A stretch of DNA of 64,000 bases from CBDCWA01 sp965223255. GTDB taxonomy: Bacteria > Pseudomonadota > Alphaproteobacteria > Rhizobiales > Hyphomicrobiaceae. Position numbers and translations under genes: made by a program. The stretch is taken from the NCBI GenBank assembly GCA_965223255.1, contig CBDCWA010000004.1:2666001-2730000 (forward strand), in the 5' to 3' direction. This document shows, one piece after another, positions 60,663 through 64,000 of this stretch (the stretch's first letter is position 1; the number at the start of each line of letters is the position of its first letter). The notes beneath the pieces were generated by a model that was not told the DNA's origin, did not search any database, and worked only from the letters and a program-made list of their open reading frames with translations.

Positions 60663-62318
60663 CTACAAGACTGCAGGCTCCATGGGTTTGCGTCTTCTGA
60701 TGATATCACTTGCCTTTTCGGCAATCATCAAAACACACGCATTTATATTTCCCGATACCAGGTCGGGCATGACCGACGCATCGACGACGCGAAGCCCTTC
60801 CGTTCCCCTTACGCGCATGTCCAGGTCCACGACGGCACCCGGCCCAGGACCCATTGCGCACGTTCCCGCAGGATGATGCACAGTAACGGCAGTTTTTCGA
60901 ATCCAGTGATCGATTTCGCCATCGCTATTGATGCCGGAGCCTGGGGTCAGCTCACGTCCGCGATATGCATCAAGGCAGGTTTGCATCATAAGTTCGCGTG
61001 CAAATCGAATACCGTTGCGCAAGGTGCGAATGTCAGAGTCCTGCGTCAGGAAATTGCCTATGATGCGGGGCTTGTCCATCGGATTTGCCGAAGCCAGAGC
61101 CACTCGGCCGCGGCTTTCAGGATGGATCAGATTAACGCGTACGCCACAGCTGTCAGGGTTGGGCTTTCGCACCCCAGGAAACCAAAGGCGGGGGCTTGCG
61201 TTGACTGCCCGAAACATCAACTGCACGTCTGGTACTCCCAACCGTGTGTCCTGGCGGACATAGCCGTGCAGACCGCCTGGAAGCATCGTCGCCGGTCCCG
61301 TTCCAAAAATCTGAGCGCGGGCCATGCTCAACGCCATGCGATCGAACCTGAGCTCGCGTTGGAATGGTCCGGCTTCCGGGCGCTCAGCAGAAACCAGAAC
61401 ACCGAGATGGTCCTGAAGGTTGGCTCCGACGCCCGGTAAATCTACCGCCGGTGTGATACCCAATCCGCGCAGCTCATCGGCTGGGCCGATACCTGACAGC
61501 ATCAGGATTTGCGGCGTGTTGAAAGCGCCGGCCGACAAGATGATGTCGCGGTGGGCTTTGACAATCGCGGTCCTGCCGTTCCGCATATACGCTACAGCTG
61601 TTGCGCGTGTTCCAGCCATGACGATGTGAGTAACGTGTGACTTGGTGAGAAGCCGGACGTTCTTGCGTCGTAGGGCTGGGCGCAGGAAGGCGTCAGCCGC
61701 GGTATGTCGGCGGCCGTTCCTGATCGTGAACTGACCGCGTCCCATCCCATCCTGGGTAGCGCCGTTGTAGTCGGCATTGTAAGGCAGGCCAGTTGCAGCC
61801 CCCGCCTGGATGAATGTCTCCAGCAGCATGTCTTTCGAGCTGGCCGGAACAATGGATAGCGGGCCGCTGCCGCCGCGATAGTCGTCAGCGCCCTTGGCCC
61901 AAGTCTCGCTGCGCCTGAAGTAGGGCAGAACTTCGCGATAGGACCAGCCGCTCAGTCCGTTTGCCGCCCAACGGTCATAGTCTCCCGGGTTGCCACGAAC
62001 ATGAGACATGTGGTTGATCGCGGTAGAACCGCCGACAACTTTGCCCCGCATGGCATCAATCTCGCGTAGCCCGGTCGATGCCTCCGGTTCGACATCATAC
62101 CCCCAGTCATGGCTTCGCCTCGCATGCATGTGGCCCATGCCAAGGGGAATATGGATCAACGGATCGAGATCCTGACCGCCTGCTTCCAGAACCAGGACAG
62201 ATGCGTCTGGATCCTCGCCTAGCCGACCGGCCATGACGCAGCCAGCCGTACCGGCACCAACAATCACATAGTCGTATTCCTCTCGCCCGATGGCTCCCAT
62301 GGGGCTAGTCCAGGCCAT
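60663..62318 (-). CDS. GMC-family FAD oxidoreductase (choline dehydrogenase-like)
   Basis: 551 residues; the ATG at 62318 overlaps the amidohydrolase stop (TAG 62305-62307), another at 62300 follows it. FAD motif VIVGAGTAGCVMAGRL with a C-terminal E (VLVLEAGGQD), the signature GGSTAINHMSHVRGN, GAFNTPQILMLSGIGP, and the end motif VHHPAGTCAMGPG with the catalytic histidines, then VVDASVMPDLVSGNINACVLMIAEKA in two blocks. GMC enzymes oxidise alcohols such as choline, glucose or aryl alcohols. No signal peptide. Coupled by overlap with the amidohydrolase gene upstream. Confidence 0.94.
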   Translation of the reverse strand: MAWTSPMGAIGREEYDYVIVGAGTAGCVMAGRLGEDPDASVLVLEAGGQDLDPLIHIPLGMGHMHARRSHDWGYDVEPEASTGLREIDAMRGKVVGGSTAINHMSHVRGNPGDYDRWAANGLSGWSYREVLPYFRRSETWAKGADDYRGGSGPLSIVPASSKDMLLETFIQAGAATGLPYNADYNGATQDGMGRGQFTIRNGRRHTAADAFLRPALRRKNVRLLTKSHVTHIVMAGTRATAVAYMRNGRTAIVKAHRDIILSAGAFNTPQILMLSGIGPADELRGLGITPAVDLPGVGANLQDHLGVLVSAERPEAGPFQRELRFDRMALSMARAQIFGTGPATMLPGGLHGYVRQDTRLGVPDVQLMFRAVNASPRLWFPGVRKPNPDSCGVRVNLIHPESRGRVALASANPMDKPRIIGNFLTQDSDIRTLRNGIRFARELMMQTCLDAYRGRELTPGSGINSDGEIDHWIRKTAVTVHHPAGTCAMGPGPGAVVDLDMRVRGTEGLRVVDASVMPDLVSGNINACVLMIAEKASDIIRRRKPMEPAVL

Positions 62319-63333
62319 AGAACCGCGCGGGGTTCTGCCCCAGGATCTTATCTACTGTCTCTGCTCCAATCTCGGGCTTGTCGCGAAGCAGGCGCAACGC
62401 TTCGATTTCGGTTGAAGAGTCAGAATGACCGTAGTCGGTTCCAATGATCAGGTTATCGCTCCCGACAGCATTGAGGATATAAGGCAGGTCGTCCGTGATC
62501 TCGCAAGTGACGTAGATGCGGTTGGCGCCAAGCAGGTCAGCCGGCAACTCCTTGCCGCGCCGCTTGAAGCGATGGCGCAGGTCATTGATTACATAAGGCA
62601 GCCAGTTGGCGCAGGCTTCTATGATACCCCAGCGGACGCGCGGAAACCTTGACGGCGTCTCATGCATAATGAGGGAATGGAATGCCCCGACGGTCGGCAG
62701 CTTGAACTTTGTGAAAGTCGTATCCTTTGCGTAGAAGTCATGTGTGGTGAAGCTGCCGTTCCCCAAGTGTATGGCAATCGGCAAATCGAGATCACCGGCA
62801 ATTTCATAGAGCGGATCAAAATAGGAATCGGATATGTGGCGCTCGTTTTCCAGACACCTCATGAAAATACCGCACGCACCGTTGTCCTTGCAGAATTCCA
62901 GCTCGGCCCGCGCCATATCGAGTGAGAGAATTGGAGGAACCGCGACCCAACGCAACCGCCCCCTTCCCAACTTCCAAATGTCTGCAAGCCACCGGTTGTA
63001 GCTTCGGCACAATGCGAATTCGATGGGAGCCCGGTCCACGATCGGCCGAAGCATGAGGGTGGGAAAAAGGACCTGAATATCGACCGCGAGCTCATCCATA
63101 TGGCGAATCCGCAATTCCACGTCGCGCATTTCCCGGGACTCCTCGGGAACATCGAGGCCGAGGTTTACTTCCCGGTCGTGGATCCGCTTGTCCAAGAGCC
63201 AGTATTCCTGCGCGGCTCCATTCGTTGCCTTGCCGCTGACCAATTGGGGCAGGTACTTACGCTCATGTTCTTCCAGGTAACTCCAAGTCTCCATCGTTTC
63301 GATAACATGTGCGTCGGAATCTATTGTCGGCAC
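62305..63333 (-). CDS. Amidohydrolase-2 family protein, paralogue of the gene at 43650
   Basis: 342 residues from a GTG at 63333 (GGGAG 11 bases upstream). The longer frame to 63498 has no better start, and its extra N-terminal residues lack similarity to the paralogue, which begins at the same place. Metal motif D7-x-H9 (TIDSDAHVIET), AIHLGNGS, and IIGTDYGHSD. Block-by-block similarity to 43650-44711 (EYWLLDKRIHDREVNLGLD, HMDELAVDIQVLFPTLMLRP). Probably an aromatic-acid decarboxylase or hydrolase. Its stop overlaps the GMC gene start. Confidence 0.9.
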   Translation of the reverse strand: MPTIDSDAHVIETMETWSYLEEHERKYLPQLVSGKATNGAAQEYWLLDKRIHDREVNLGLDVPEESREMRDVELRIRHMDELAVDIQVLFPTLMLRPIVDRAPIEFALCRSYNRWLADIWKLGRGRLRWVAVPPILSLDMARAELEFCKDNGACGIFMRCLENERHISDSYFDPLYEIAGDLDLPIAIHLGNGSFTTHDFYAKDTTFTKFKLPTVGAFHSLIMHETPSRFPRVRWGIIEACANWLPYVINDLRHRFKRRGKELPADLLGANRIYVTCEITDDLPYILNAVGSDNLIIGTDYGHSDSSTEIEALRLLRDKPEIGAETVDKILGQNPARFYGLD

Positions 63334-64000
63334 TCTGGTGTACTCCCATGACTTGGAGCGATAACTCCACGTTGAACCGATAATGCGCGCGTCATTACTG
63401 CACCTGAGACGATCTCTCTTCAGGCCCGGTTCGTCAAGTTGAACGCCTTTGGATACCAACACATCATGCGAAGTCAGGAAATGTGGCGTCTGCAGCATCT
63501 CCTTCGCGTTAAGTGAAAGGCGTGTTCAGAAAGCGTCACGGTGGACCGCGCGCTAGGCGCTCGCCTACCAGGTCGGGATATCCGGACTGCGGGGGCTGAA
63601 GAGATGCCTCTGCACAATGGTTCTCCCAAAGTCCTTCCAACGACCAATATCGCCGTTCTCTGGGGCTCGTCGTTGGTACCCTTACCCCTGCCACGATCCC
63701 GAAGGTCCGCAGTTAGTCTTTTTCCACCGGGCGTAATCTGTCGGTATGACGACCGCATTGCCGCTGATGCTGTTGGAAAACTCCTGATCAGCCAAATCTG
63801 TTATATGATAATCTGTTGTCCGCTAGTTCCACATTCTTCGAGGCATTTCGAATGGGCATATCGGCATGAAGCCGATGCTGAAATCGTATTGCTGACCGTC
63901 GGCTAATAAATTGGCCTCTCGAAGGAACCAAAATAGTTTTGCAACAGTATTCCACGAGTAGCTGACTTCTCTTCCTTGTTAGGCCACAAGGCCAATCACC
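63334..64000. other. Region at the right edge without a supported gene
   Basis: About 670 bp. A plus-strand ORF (63541-63906) exists but has an unnatural amino-acid make-up and no recognisable domain. I see no RNA gene or repeat I can support. Confidence 0.45.

Noticed and set aside
60582..61439. Plus-strand ORF (285 codons)
   Set aside because: Antisense to the GMC oxidoreductase and overlapping the Bug gene leader; no domain.
63541..63906. Plus-strand ORF (121 codons) at the right edge
   Set aside because: No domain, odd composition, no ribosome site.
1..64000. tRNA, rRNA, CRISPR or prophage
   Set aside because: I looked for conserved tRNA/rRNA sequences, evenly spaced direct repeats and phage structural genes and saw none.

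Overview
The window looks like chromosomal DNA of an alphaproteobacterium with a mid-range G+C content. The best evidence is a perfect GTTC-N7-GTTC SOS box (the alphaproteobacterial LexA operator) directly in front of dinB. The gene families (Bug/TctC-type binding proteins, TctA permease, Rieske oxygenases, amidohydrolase-2 proteins, LLM monooxygenases) fit a metabolically versatile soil or marine member of the group. I see no rRNA, tRNA, CRISPR array or phage genes. About 50 protein genes fill most of the sequence, and nearly all belong to catabolism or solute uptake.

Layout. 1-9.8 kb: the 3' part of an ornithine cyclodeaminase-like gene, a short-chain dehydrogenase, an Asp-box beta-propeller protein, a bacterial voltage-gated sodium channel, SOS-controlled dinB, an extradiol-type dioxygenase, two fumarylacetoacetate-hydrolase-fold genes (the first with eroded metal ligands) and a TrmO-like gene. 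10-19.3 kb: an operon-like run with a double VOC protein, a cytosolic PBP2-fold protein, an amidohydrolase and an LLM monooxygenase. Opposite it lie a solitary molybdenum hydroxylase large subunit and a TPP-dependent E1 alpha/beta pair without E2/E3. 19.3-24.3 kb: a gene-poor stretch with a flagellar-rod-like small gene, relics of an IS3-type transposase and of pstB, an exported cupin, a universal stress protein and a PilZ protein.

24.5-40.2 kb is the most unusual part. It holds a UbiD decarboxylase and an IclR regulator, divergent from a gentisate-dioxygenase-like cupin, a haem-oxygenase-like di-metal enzyme, three tandem paralogous bicupins, a Bug-type binding protein with a duplicated C-terminal domain I do not recognise, a second binding-protein-fold gene and an EutA-type chaperone ATPase without its EutBC lyase. 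Facing these are a fused TctA-TctB permease and a fourth bicupin. 40.3-45.7 kb: SDR, Rieske oxygenase, DapA-type (hydratase-)aldolase, amidohydrolase and another SDR, a set resembling an aromatic ring-hydroxylation and side-chain-removal route. 45.9-52.4 kb: a tricarballylate-dehydrogenase-like flavoprotein, an MFS exporter, a lone hydantoinase B and a second Bug protein with the same C-terminal domain. 52.4-63.3 kb: two more PBP2-fold proteins plus a small cupin, divergent from a gentisate-type module (gentisate 1,2-dioxygenase-like cupin, FAD aromatic hydroxylase, class II aldolase), then a Bug protein, a GMC oxidoreductase and an amidohydrolase paralogous to the one at 44 kb.

Together the genes suggest a catabolic island: uptake by TctC/TctA systems, ring hydroxylation (Rieske, FAD, LLM, Mo enzymes), ring opening (VOC and cupin dioxygenases), hydrolysis and aldol cleavage (FAH, DapA-like, class II aldolase), decarboxylation (UbiD, PBP2-fold decarboxylase-like proteins, amidohydrolase-2). 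The real substrates cannot be read from sequence alone.
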